Shown here one piece after another: positions 21,089 through 28,928 of a stretch of DNA of 29,221 nucleotides (position 1 is its first letter; every line of letters starts with the position of its first letter). Below the pieces are notes generated by a model. The model ran no database searches, had not been told where the DNA came from, and worked only from the letters and a program-made list of their open reading frames with translations. The translations under genes were made by a program, and so were the position numbers. The stretch is from Methylococcus sp. UBA6136 (GTDB lineage Bacteria; Pseudomonadota; Gammaproteobacteria; Methylococcales; Methylococcaceae): assembly GCA_002423305.1 (NCBI GenBank), contig DIVI01000061.1, forward strand, positions 1-29,221, in the 5' to 3' direction.

Positions 21089-22303
21089 ATGGGTCGCACT
21101 ATGGATATGATAAGCAGGAGTCAGGACGTTCTTTTCGTGCTCATTGGCGCCATTTTGGTGCTGGCGATGCACTCTGGTTTTGCATTTCTAGAACTGGGGA
21201 CAGTAAGGCGTAAAAATCAGGTCAATGCATTGGTCAAGATCTTGGTCGATTTTGCGGTTTCGACCATCGCCTATTTTTTCATTGGTTACTTCCTATCTTA
21301 TGGCTTGCACTTTTATCAAGGCGCCGGCCAACTCGTAACCAACAACGGCTATGATCTGGTCAAGTTCTTCTTTCTCTTGACTTTCGCAGCCGCCATCCCC
21401 GCCATCATTTCCGGCGGCATCGCCGAACGGGCCAGGTTCTACCCGCAACTGGCCGCCACATTTCTTCTGGTTGGGTTTGTCTACCCCTTGTTCGAAGGTA
21501 TCGCCTGGAACAATAACTTTGGCATACAAGCCTGGTTGGAGGAACGCTATGGGGCACCCTTTCATGATTTCGCGGGCTCCGTGGTTGTTCACGCCGTTGG
21601 CGGTTGGGTGGCACTCATCGCAGTCATTCTGATGGGGCCGCGTCGCGGACGTTATCACCGCCACGGCGGCGTGGCGGCGCATCCGCCGTCCAGCATCCCG
21701 TTTCTCGCTCTAGGTGCATGGATACTCACTGTCGGCTGGTTTGGCTTTAATGTCATGTCGGCACAGACCCTCAGCGGCATCAGTGGACTCGTTGCCGTCA
21801 ACTCGCTGATGGCCATGGTCGGCGGCACCCTTTCCGCACTCATTGTCGGGCGCAATGACCCTGGATTCGTTCATAACGGACCCTTGGCTGGGCTAGTCGC
21901 CGTCTGTGCGGGATCAGATGTGATGCACCCAGGCGGTGCGCTGCTCTTGGGAGTGTGTGCGGGCAGTTTATTTGTTGCCATGTTCACCCTGACCCAGAAC
22001 CGATGGAAAATCGATGATGTATTGGGCGTGTGGCCGTTGCATGGCCTATGTGGCGCCCTGGGTGGTATCGCTGCTGGCGTTCTCGGGCTTGAGGAATTGG
22101 GCGGCTTGGGCAAGGTTGCCTTCATGTCGCAACTTCTGGGTACAGCTTTGGCAATCACCATCGCCCTCACTGGAGGTTTTGTTGTCTATGCAGTCTTGAA
22201 GAAGTTTGTCGGTCTTCGCCTGGATCCCGAGCAAGAATTCACTGGTGCTGATCTCACTCTGCACAAGGTCAGTGCCAGTCCGGAAAATGAGTCAGGTTGG
22301 TAA
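21089..22303 (+). CDS. amt: Ammonium transporter (Amt family)
   Basis: A 404-aa integral membrane protein with about eleven helices, no signal peptide, and Amt signatures: MHSGFAFLELGTVRRKNQVN in helix 1, AAIPAIISGGIAERARF, and NPGF-like NDPGFVHNGPLAGLVAVCAGSD reduced to the Amt core. The pore twin histidines are H168 (VVVHAVGG) and H318 (PLHGLCGAL), with D160 ahead of the first, as in E. coli AmtB. It conducts ammonium into the cytoplasm. No glnK is adjacent, which is unusual for a nitrogen-controlled amt. In-frame ATGs at 21101 and 21107 are alternative starts; none has a strong Shine-Dalgarno. NtrC and sigma-54 sites upstream indicate induction under nitrogen limitation. Confidence 0.93.
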   Translation: MGRTMDMISRSQDVLFVLIGAILVLAMHSGFAFLELGTVRRKNQVNALVKILVDFAVSTIAYFFIGYFLSYGLHFYQGAGQLVTNNGYDLVKFFFLLTFAAAIPAIISGGIAERARFYPQLAATFLLVGFVYPLFEGIAWNNNFGIQAWLEERYGAPFHDFAGSVVVHAVGGWVALIAVILMGPRRGRYHRHGGVAAHPPSSIPFLALGAWILTVGWFGFNVMSAQTLSGISGLVAVNSLMAMVGGTLSALIVGRNDPGFVHNGPLAGLVAVCAGSDVMHPGGALLLGVCAGSLFVAMFTLTQNRWKIDDVLGVWPLHGLCGALGGIAAGVLGLEELGGLGKVAFMSQLLGTALAITIALTGGFVVYAVLKKFVGLRLDPEQEFTGADLTLHKVSASPENESGW

Positions 22304-22334
22304 CAGGCAGCTTACCCTCATCAAAAATCAAGCG

Positions 22335-22360
22335 GAAAAAAGCCCCGACCAGCGGGGCTT
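22335..22360 (-). terminator. Intrinsic terminator (minus strand)
   Basis: A perfect 8-bp stem AAGCCCCG (22340-22347) / CGGGGCTT (22353-22360) with a 5-nt loop. Read on the minus strand it is followed by a run of T (complement of the A-run 22336-22341), so it terminates minus-strand transcription from the small gene at 22388-22486. It may also slow plus-strand transcription leaving amt. Confidence 0.75.
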
Positions 22361-22387
22361 ATCTTCAGCCATGGAGGGCTGAAAGTA

Positions 22388-22486
22388 TCAGCCCTCACGC
22401 TCGCCTCGGGTTATGTCACGGGCTTCACGCACGTCCACCGTCGCCATAGCACCAACCAGAACGATACCTAAAATTAAAATTTCCAT
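22388..22486 (-). CDS. Candidate 32-aa small membrane protein
   Basis: ATG 22486 to TGA 22388 encodes one hydrophobic segment (EILILGIVLVGAMATV) followed by a charged tail (DVREARDITRGEREG), the usual build of a single-pass bacterial small protein with cytoplasmic C-terminus. A perfect 8-bp hairpin (AGGGCTGA 22375-22382 / TCAGCCCT 22388-22395) overlaps its stop codon, and a T-tailed terminator lies 28 bp further on, so a transcript does appear to end here. The Shine-Dalgarno is weak (AGTGG about 10 nt upstream). No known family was recognised. Coding status is unproven. Confidence 0.55.
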   Translation of the reverse strand: MEILILGIVLVGAMATVDVREARDITRGEREG

Positions 22487-22885
22487 TGTGTGTTTACCAC
22501 TTGAGTGGATATCAGATCACGATATGGCAACACACTATCAAAAAACAATGACAGATTTATGGCAATGATATGTCATAAAATGGAAACAATCAGGTTGCAC
22601 ATGGCTGTGTGATTCCCAAATTTGACGAAGCCTAGTCGGTCCGCCCACATAAGACGATGGCCTGACGTTGGAGGGACCCCATGATCCGTCTTGGATTTTG
22701 CAGAGGGCAAATATTCACGTTGCCCTGAATTTTCCACAAAGGTATCATTACCCGTTTTATTGAAAGTTGCCTGATCCTGCCACACCAGTCAGCCTTGGCC
22801 CGGACCTTATGCTGTCCAATCGGGCTGCGTCCTTCTCAGCGCTCACTTTCCCAGACCATCGCCTTTCAACCCTCAGAAAATTGAC
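22487..22885. other. 399-bp intergenic region upstream of EF-G2
   Basis: No credible gene was found. The left part (22540-22600) is AT-rich and is the likely promoter zone of the divergent small gene. The EF-G2 promoter must be in the right part, but I could not identify a confident -35/-10 pair. Confidence 0.4.
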
Positions 22886-24970
22886 ATGACTGATCTATCG
22901 CATTACAGAAACATCGGCATCTTCGCGCATGTGGATGCCGGCAAGACCACGACTACCGAGCGCATCCTCAAGCTCACCGGGAAAATCCACAAGATCGGCG
23001 AGGTGCATGACGGTGCGGCCACGACAGACTTCATGGAACAGGAACAGGAGCGCGGCATCACGATTCAGTCGGCAGCTACCACCTGCTTCTGGAATGACCA
23101 CCGCTTCAACATCATCGATACCCCCGGTCACGTGGACTTTACCATTGAGGTCTACCGCTCACTGAAGGTTCTTGATGGCGGTATCGGTGTTTTCTGCGGG
23201 TCCGGTGGCGTTGAACCCCAGTCCGAAACCAACTGGCGTTATGCGAATGACTCTAAGGTAGCGCGTGTCATCTACATCAACAAGCTGGATCGTATTGGGG
23301 CGGACTTCTACCGCGTAGTGAAGCAGGTCAAGGATGTTCTCGCGGCAGAACCGCTGGTCATGACCCTTCCGATCGGCCGTGAAGACGGTTTTGTCGGTGT
23401 GGTAGATATTCTGACCCGCAAGGCCTGGATTTGGGACGATTCCGGCGACCCCATGAAGTACACCATTTCCGATGTACCGACCGACATGGTCGAGGACGTC
23501 GAGAAATGGCGTCACGAACTGATCGAGAAAGTCGTCGAGCAAGACGATGATGTGATGGAAAAGTACCTTGAAGGTGAGGAGCCCGACATCGACACCATCA
23601 AACGCCTGATTCGCAAGGGTACGATCAAGCTTGATTTCTTCCCGACTTACTGTGGATCTTCTTTCAAAAACAAGGGTGTACAGCTGGTTTTGGATGCTGT
23701 AGTTGATTACCTTCCAAATCCGACTGAAGTCAACCCGCAGCCGGAGGTTGACCTTGAAGGCCACGAAACGGGCGAATTTGCAGTAGTCGATCCTGGTCGC
23801 CCACTCCGTGCCTTGGCTTTCAAGATCATGGACGACCGTTATGGCGCCCTCACCTTCCTGCGTATTTATTCAGGGCGTATCGAAAAGGGCACCACCGTGC
23901 TCAACACTTATACCGGCAAGACGGAGCGTATCGGCCGTATCGTCGAAATGCATGCCAACACGCGCCAAGAAGTTGATTCCTGCCAGGCGGGCGACATCGT
24001 CGCGGTCCTGGGCATGAAGAATGTTCAGACCGGCCATACCCTATGTGACCCGGATAAGCCCGCCACGCTGGAACCCATGGTTTTCCCTGATCCGGTCATC
24101 TCTATCGCCATTGCCCCGAAAGACAAAGCCGGGAATGAGAAGATGGGCATCGCACTCGGCAAGATGGTTCAGGAAGATCCTTCCTTCCATGTTGGCACCG
24201 ACGAGGACAGCGGAGAAACCATTCTTAAGGGCATGGGCGAACTGCATCTCGACATTAAGATCGATATTTTGAAGCGGACCCACGGCGTGGAAGTTATTGT
24301 CGGCAAGCCTCAGGTGGCCTACCGCGAAACCATCACCCGGCGTGTCGAAGACGAGTACACACATAAGAAGCAATCTGGTGGTTCGGGTCAGTTTGCGAAG
24401 ATCAATTACATCATTGAACCCAGCGAAACTGGTACCGGGTTCCAATTTGAGTCGACTGTCACGGGTGGTAACGTGCCACGTGAATACTGGCCCGCCGTTG
24501 AAAAGGGCTTCAAGAGCATGCTAGACAAGGGCACCATGGCTGGTTTTCCCTGTGTTGACTTCAAGGTCACTCTCACGGATGGTGGTTTCCACGCGGTCGA
24601 CTCCTCGTCACTGGCCTTCGAAATTGCGGCCAAGGCCGCTTTTCGCCAGACCGTGCCAAAATGCGCCCCGCAGCTTATGGAGCCGATCATGAAGGTCGAC
24701 ACCTTCTCCCCGGATGCAAACGTTGGTGATGTCATCGGTGACCTCAACCGTCGTCGTGGCATGATCAAATCACAGGATGCCGGTGCCACAGGCGTTCGCA
24801 TCAAGTCTGAAGTACCATTGTCTGAGATGTTTGGCTACATCGGTGACCTCCGTACCATGACATCGGGTCGTGGCCAGTTCTCCATGGAGTTCTCGCATTA
24901 CAGTCCCTGCCCTAAGAACGTTGCAGATGCGGTCATCAAGGAAGTCAGCGACCGGAATGCGGCCAAGTAA
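22886..24970 (+). CDS. fusB: Elongation factor G 2
   Basis: A 694-aa translational GTPase. G motifs are AHVDAGKTT (G1, ~14-22), ERGITIQSAA (G2), DTPGHVDF (G3), NKLD (G4) and GSSFKN (G5). Domains II-V follow with HKKQSGGSGQFAKI, the domain IV tip around FHAVDSS and LSEMFGYIGDLRTMTSGRGQ. The wording GGIGVFCGSGGVEPQSETNW and NKLDRIGADFYRVV is that of the second EF-G of gammaproteobacteria (for example Vibrio EF-G2), not of canonical FusA. It stands alone, without rpsL, rpsG or tuf, so the main fusA is expected elsewhere. EF-G2 paralogs vary in role (translocation, recycling, stress). The symbol fusB is used loosely for EF-G2. The Shine-Dalgarno is weak. Confidence 0.92.
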   Translation: MTDLSHYRNIGIFAHVDAGKTTTTERILKLTGKIHKIGEVHDGAATTDFMEQEQERGITIQSAATTCFWNDHRFNIIDTPGHVDFTIEVYRSLKVLDGGIGVFCGSGGVEPQSETNWRYANDSKVARVIYINKLDRIGADFYRVVKQVKDVLAAEPLVMTLPIGREDGFVGVVDILTRKAWIWDDSGDPMKYTISDVPTDMVEDVEKWRHELIEKVVEQDDDVMEKYLEGEEPDIDTIKRLIRKGTIKLDFFPTYCGSSFKNKGVQLVLDAVVDYLPNPTEVNPQPEVDLEGHETGEFAVVDPGRPLRALAFKIMDDRYGALTFLRIYSGRIEKGTTVLNTYTGKTERIGRIVEMHANTRQEVDSCQAGDIVAVLGMKNVQTGHTLCDPDKPATLEPMVFPDPVISIAIAPKDKAGNEKMGIALGKMVQEDPSFHVGTDEDSGETILKGMGELHLDIKIDILKRTHGVEVIVGKPQVAYRETITRRVEDEYTHKKQSGGSGQFAKINYIIEPSETGTGFQFESTVTGGNVPREYWPAVEKGFKSMLDKGTMAGFPCVDFKVTLTDGGFHAVDSSSLAFEIAAKAAFRQTVPKCAPQLMEPIMKVDTFSPDANVGDVIGDLNRRRGMIKSQDAGATGVRIKSEVPLSEMFGYIGDLRTMTSGRGQFSMEFSHYSPCPKNVADAVIKEVSDRNAAK
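24905..24912 (-). other. KOPS-type octamer (minus strand)
   Basis: CCCTGCCC on the plus strand near the 3' end of the EF-G2 gene. It lies right of dif and points toward it. Confidence 0.45.
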
Positions 24971-25043
24971 GTCGGGTTTATTCTCAAAGTGTTCTGCCGT
25001 AATTTTCGGTTATGCGGCATAAGTTACTGAAGAATTGACATGA

Positions 25044-25086
25044 ACAGGGGCGGACCGCCGATGGGCGATCAGCCCCTGTTTTTTTC
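25044..25086 (+). terminator. Intrinsic terminator of EF-G2
   Basis: A 9-bp stem AACAGGGGC (25044-25052) / GCCCCTGTT (25073-25081) encloses a 20-nt loop that can itself fold (CGCC-GATG-GGCG), and runs into T residues through 25085. It lies about 75 bp after the EF-G2 stop; a weaker imperfect hairpin precedes it near 24994-25019. Confidence 0.88.
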
Positions 25087-25102
25087 CGAGGTTCTGTAAA
25101 TC

Positions 25103-25612
25103 ATGTCAAGGCAGAATTTACTAACAATCACTCACGAGGCGATCAGTTCGCTCTCGGAACATGCCCGCCAAGACCCACGTCTACGAAAAAATCTTAATAT
25201 CCATCCGAAACTGGATGACCCAGTGCAGCGCATGCTGAATGCTATGGAACCGGGCACCTATGTTCGACCTCACCGTCATGCTCGTGAAAATGGATGGGAG
25301 TTGATGATGTGCCTGCAAGGCTGTTTTTCCGTGCTCATATTTGATGACGTAGGGAGAGTACTGAAGCGGGTAGATCTCCACTCCGACACAGGCATATGGG
25401 CCGTTGAGATTCCCGCTTATAGCTGGCATACGGTAGTGTCCCATCAGTCAGGCACCGTGATGTTCGAGGTAAAGCCTGGGCCCTATTCGCCTATCGAGGA
25501 CAAAGATTTCGCAAGCTGGGCACCCACTGAAATCAGTTCGGAGTCTTTGCTGGTCATGGGCTGGTACGCTTGTGCAAGAATTGGAGATATTGCCCCAACC
25601 TGGGTCTCCTGA
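25103..25612 (+). CDS. WbuC-family cupin metalloprotein
   Basis: A 169-aa cytosolic cupin. The core DPVQRMLNAMEPGTYVRPHRH gives the first cupin motif with metal ligands in RPHRH and WEL; VEIPAYSWHTVV supplies the second motif His, and VMFEVKPGPYSPIEDKDFASWAPTE is the family ending. WbuC-like proteins are found in O-antigen clusters and also singly, as here; their reaction is not established. ATG 25103 is 17 bp past the EF-G2 terminator, so it must rely on its own promoter near the terminator or on read-through. No polysaccharide genes are nearby. Confidence 0.85.
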   Translation: MSRQNLLTITHEAISSLSEHARQDPRLRKNLNIHPKLDDPVQRMLNAMEPGTYVRPHRHARENGWELMMCLQGCFSVLIFDDVGRVLKRVDLHSDTGIWAVEIPAYSWHTVVSHQSGTVMFEVKPGPYSPIEDKDFASWAPTEISSESLLVMGWYACARIGDIAPTWVS

Positions 25613-25641
25613 ACGTTCTGATCCAATCTTTCCTTTATTGG

Positions 25642-25659
25642 CAAGCACCCGGGTGCTTG
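25642..25659. repeat. Perfect 18-bp palindrome
   Basis: CAAGCACCC-GGGTGCTTG, in the gap between the cupin and lipoprotein genes. No T-run follows, so it is a poor intrinsic terminator. It could be an operator for the downstream gene or an mRNA 3'-end hairpin. Confidence 0.7.
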
Positions 25660-25729
25660 TTAAACTCGAGGGATGGACCTCGGTCGACGGTCGTCTGAGC
25701 TCTTCATTAAGAAACAATCCATATTTTCA

Positions 25730-26380
25730 ATGAGAATTTCCATTCACTCACTTTCAATGGCTTGCTTGGCCACCGCACTTGCTGGTTCATTGCTGGCCGG
25801 ATGCTCTTCAAAGAAAAAAACGGAAGGGATCAGTCAAGCAGCCACTGTACCGGTCGACAAACCGGGCTTTGCCGAGCAAATCGACAGCGTTCTCACCGCG
25901 AGAGTTCAAGCCATTAGTCGGAAAAATCGAATTCTTACGCTCAAATTCCCTGACGACAAAGTCGCCAAGGTCAAGGTCGGGCCTGAGGTCAAGAACTTCG
26001 CTGAAATTGGCGTAGGTGACACCATCAAGGCAGAGTTCCGGGATGAAGTTGAGATCTTCGTAGTGGGCCCCGGGGGCAAGCCAGCATGGAATGAAGTTGA
26101 GGAGATTAAACCTACCAAAGGGGCTAAACCAGGTACCGCCATCATTCGAGCCTATGAGTACTCTGCGACCGTGACAGACATTGACTATGGCGCTCGCAAG
26201 GTTACTTTGAAGGGACCGGGCGGCAAGGTGATCAAGTTGACGGGAAAGCCGGAAATTCGGCGTTTCAACGAAATCAAAGTCGGGGACTTGGTTGTAGCCA
26301 GACTGATCGAAGCTATTGACATAGACATCACGCCTGCCGAGAAGCCGAGCTCTGCGAGCCGGCCCTACCGACGCCGCTAA
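25730..26380 (+). CDS. Lipoprotein with a duplicated beta-barrel-like domain
   Basis: A 216-aa lipoprotein. ATG 25730 is chosen because it starts a clean signal (MRISIHSLSMACLATALAG) with lipobox LAGC at about residue 24; the longer frame from 25673 adds 19 residues that would block it. The mature part carries two related ~65-residue units: VLTARVQAISRKNRILTLKF ... VKNFAEIGVGDTIKAEF and YSATVTDIDYGARKVTLKG ... IRRFNEIKVGDLVVARL. Such small beta domains occur in gammaproteobacterial envelope lipoproteins of unknown role. No partner gene is evident. Confidence 0.85.
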   Translation: MRISIHSLSMACLATALAGSLLAGCSSKKKTEGISQAATVPVDKPGFAEQIDSVLTARVQAISRKNRILTLKFPDDKVAKVKVGPEVKNFAEIGVGDTIKAEFRDEVEIFVVGPGGKPAWNEVEEIKPTKGAKPGTAIIRAYEYSATVTDIDYGARKVTLKGPGGKVIKLTGKPEIRRFNEIKVGDLVVARLIEAIDIDITPAEKPSSASRPYRRR

Positions 26381-26400
26381 TGACCATCTGCGGCGGAGAG

Positions 26401-27876
26401 TTAAGCTCCTCGTCCAGTACTTGAATATTCAGTTGGCACCACCGTTGGCGTCTTAATGACCCCAAACGCCTTGAGCGCCCGTTCCCGACTCGCTTTCAAG
26501 TCAACCATCGGGTAGGGGTAATCATTTCCCAACTTCACTCCAATGTCCGCTAGCTTGCTATCGCCCACCTCCCAAGGTTTATGGATCAAGCGCGAGGGCA
26601 AGGCCGAGAGTTCTGGCACCCAGCGACGAACATACTCCCCTTGAGGATCGAATCGCTCACCCTGGAGTATGGGATTGAATATCCTGAAATAAGGGGCTGC
26701 ATCGGCCCCGCAACCCGCCGTCCATTGCCAGCCCATGGAGTTGCTGGCAAGGTCGGCATCGACCAGGGTATCCCAAAACCATCGCGCACCTTCCTGCCAC
26801 GGAATCAATAGATTTTTGGTCAACAGGGAGGCGACGATCATCCGTACCCGGTTATGCATCCAGCCGGTGTGCCAAAGTTCTCGCATACCGGCATCGATGA
26901 TCGGGAAACCGGTGCTGCCCATTTCCCATCGCTTCAAGTCATCGCCGTAGTCTTTCCCCCACGGCAATCGCAGGAAGCGATCATCCATGGGTGAGTCAGC
27001 GGTATGCGGAAAATGGAATAGCAGATGGGCGGCAAATTCCCGCCAGGCGATCTCGCGGAGATAGCTCTCACAACCCCCAGCAAGGCCAAAATCCTGATCA
27101 TGTCGGAGGAAGTCAACGACCTGTCTTGGCGAGATTTCTCCGAAATGAAGATGCGGTGAGATCCGCGATGTGCCGGCCTGACTGGGGAAATCACGTCCTG
27201 TTTTGTAAGACGCGAGATTTGTATCCCTAAACTCAGTAAATCGAGCTTTTGCGGCAGCCTCACCGACAGACCAGAAGTCATAAAAACCAAGATCCCATGG
27301 AATTCTTGGTAATAGTTCAAGTGAGTCCAGCGAGTCACCGTGCATTCCTTCCGCAAGCGGCGGCATCGCTGCAGGAGCAGGCTCGGGCGGACGATGTAAG
27401 CCCAAAGCTTGCATGGCCTTCCAGTACGGTGTGAAAACGCGATAGGGTTCCCCTCCTGGCCGGCGGATTTCCCAGGGTTCGAAGAGCAAGCTGCCGTTGA
27501 AGGTTTCGACCCTCAGTCCATCATCCCTGAGTGCCTTTTTTATAAAGGCATCCCGGGCAACTTCATCGGGGTCATAGAGCCGATTCCAGTAGACCGACTC
27601 CGCACCATGCGCTTTGATTAACTCCCGAAGAATTTCAAGCGGGTTTCCATGCCGAAGCACCAGGCGAGAACCGAGTGAACAGAGAGAATCATCAAGCGCT
27701 TTCAGGCTGTGATGTAACCACCAACGGCTGGCACTGCCTATGGGCCAACTCTGATTAATAGGGCTCTGATGAATGTAAACAGGAATGAGGTTATCGACCC
27801 CCGCTAGCCCAGCCAATAACGCCGGGTTATCCGAAAGACGAAGATCACGACGAAACCAGATAACCGCTGTGGTCAT
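26401..27876 (-). CDS. phrB: Deoxyribodipyrimidine photolyase, class I
   Basis: A 491-aa light-driven DNA repair enzyme that splits cyclobutane pyrimidine dimers. The N-terminal antenna-binding domain starts TTAVIWFRRDLRLSDNPAL. The FAD domain shows TSRISPHLHFGEISPRQV, WREFAAHLLFHFP, HTGWMHNRVRMIVASLLTKN and WQWTAGCGADAAPYFRIFNP, the class I signature. ATG 27876 overlaps the stop of the DUF393 gene (ATGA), and homologs begin at this position; the longer start at 27906 is unlikely. Classification as photolyase rather than cryptochrome rests on overall similarity. Confidence 0.94.
   Translation of the reverse strand: MTTAVIWFRRDLRLSDNPALLAGLAGVDNLIPVYIHQSPINQSWPIGSASRWWLHHSLKALDDSLCSLGSRLVLRHGNPLEILRELIKAHGAESVYWNRLYDPDEVARDAFIKKALRDDGLRVETFNGSLLFEPWEIRRPGGEPYRVFTPYWKAMQALGLHRPPEPAPAAMPPLAEGMHGDSLDSLELLPRIPWDLGFYDFWSVGEAAAKARFTEFRDTNLASYKTGRDFPSQAGTSRISPHLHFGEISPRQVVDFLRHDQDFGLAGGCESYLREIAWREFAAHLLFHFPHTADSPMDDRFLRLPWGKDYGDDLKRWEMGSTGFPIIDAGMRELWHTGWMHNRVRMIVASLLTKNLLIPWQEGARWFWDTLVDADLASNSMGWQWTAGCGADAAPYFRIFNPILQGERFDPQGEYVRRWVPELSALPSRLIHKPWEVGDSKLADIGVKLGNDYPYPMVDLKASRERALKAFGVIKTPTVVPTEYSSTGRGA
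26510..26517 (+). other. KOPS-type octamer in the opposite orientation
   Basis: GGGTAGGG on the plus strand inside the photolyase gene, right of dif and pointing away from it. It is the only GGGNAGGG match in the window that breaks the polarity and is also the farthest from dif (16.6 kb). Confidence 0.4.
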
Positions 27877-28271
27877 GTCTTGGGGTTCTTGGGAGAGATC
27901 CCGCAAGCACCTTCAGGACAACGCCGCCGATAATGCCAACCGGCAAATCGGACATAGATAAACTCCAGCAGAGGCGCCACACCCAAGCCGCGACAGAGTT
28001 TCGCTAACCAGCGATAACCGGGCAGAACCGCCCAGAGTGCGATGAAGGCTTGTGCCCCCACCTGCATGACGCCATTCGCATCGACGACGTGAAAGAGTTG
28101 CAAGGCCTCTTCTCGACCTAGATCAAACCGGCCGAGGTCTGCCTCCGACCAAGTTACGTCTATCCATTCAATGGGTAACTCACCGGCAATACGACGGTAA
28201 TGATTGATTTCCCGACTGCATAGCGGGCATCCTCCATCGTAAAGCACGGTCATGGTGGTTTGTTGATTCAT
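27873..28271 (-). CDS. DUF393 (DCC family) thiol-disulfide oxidoreductase-like protein
   Basis: A 132-aa protein with the hallmark VLYDGGCPLCSREINHYRR near the N-terminus (DxxCxxC, residues ~11-19) and LFHVVDANG, then a Cys-rich C-terminus (RRRCPEGACGI). The family is predicted to have a thioredoxin-like fold, but its reaction is unknown. It precedes phrB with a 4-bp overlap, a pairing often seen in proteobacterial photolyase clusters. The promoter lies in the 171-bp gap toward the divergent SRPBCC gene, which contains 7-bp inverted arms TCGAGTT (28335-28341) / AACTCGA (28369-28375). Confidence 0.88.
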   Translation of the reverse strand: MNQQTTMTVLYDGGCPLCSREINHYRRIAGELPIEWIDVTWSEADLGRFDLGREEALQLFHVVDANGVMQVGAQAFIALWAVLPGYRWLAKLCRGLGVAPLLEFIYVRFAGWHYRRRCPEGACGISPKNPKT

Positions 28272-28442
28272 GTTTACACTGTGTCTGCTTTGAACGTCTC
28301 ATAAATTTCCGCGGTTTAGAGGCGCGCTGAATGATCGAGTTCACCTGTCCGGCATAGGATGGTTGACCAACTCGAAGACACACTCCAACTGCAGACGCGT
28401 CTTCCTTGAGTTTCCCGTTCACTCTTGTTACAAAAACAAATC

Positions 28443-28901
28443 ATGTCCATCCACCTTCTAACCCGCAAGCAATTTATTCCAATCAGCCTGGAACAAGCCT
28501 GGCCGTTTTTCTCGACACCGAGGAATCTGGAGGCGATCACACCTGGATTTCTTAATTTCCGAATCACCTCGGCTGTGCCCGAAGAGATCTACTCAGGTTT
28601 GATCATTACTTATCAGATTTCGGCGGTGGCCGGCGTTCCCATGACTTGGGTGACGGAGATCAAGCACGTTGTGCCATTGCATCGGTTTGTCGACGAGCAA
28701 CGTATCGGGCCATTTCGCTTCTGGTTTCATGAGCACCGCTTCGAAGCCGTGCCCGGTGGCATCGAGATGACCGACATTGTCCATTATGTGATGCCGTGGA
28801 GCTGGCTCGGTGAACTGGTTCACGCTGTCTTCATCCGTCGCCGCCTGAATGCCATATTCGATTTTCGCCATGACTACATTGCAAACTTGTGGCCCAGTTG
28901 A
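28443..28901 (+). CDS. SRPBCC (START-like) ligand-binding protein
   Basis: A 152-aa single-domain protein of the Bet v1/START-like superfamily: an N-terminal strand (HLLTRKQFIPISLEQAWPFF, then PRNLEAITPGFLNFRI), central strands (TWVTEIKHV, RFWFHEHRFE, GIEMTDIVHYVMPW) and a long C-terminal helix (VFIRRRLNAIFDFRHDYI). The family binds hydrophobic ligands in a cavity; the ligand here is unknown. Relatives are often annotated as cell-division inhibitors without good evidence and frequently neighbour photolyase genes. ATG 28443 is preferred to TTG 28425. Confidence 0.82.
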   Translation: MSIHLLTRKQFIPISLEQAWPFFSTPRNLEAITPGFLNFRITSAVPEEIYSGLIITYQISAVAGVPMTWVTEIKHVVPLHRFVDEQRIGPFRFWFHEHRFEAVPGGIEMTDIVHYVMPWSWLGELVHAVFIRRRLNAIFDFRHDYIANLWPS

Positions 28902-28928
28902 ATGAGCGGCTCATAAATAGCCGGCGAC

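Noticed and set aside
22573..22785. 70-codon minus-strand frame upstream of EF-G2
   Set aside because: Low-quality composition, no Shine-Dalgarno, and no domain or signal; likely chance.
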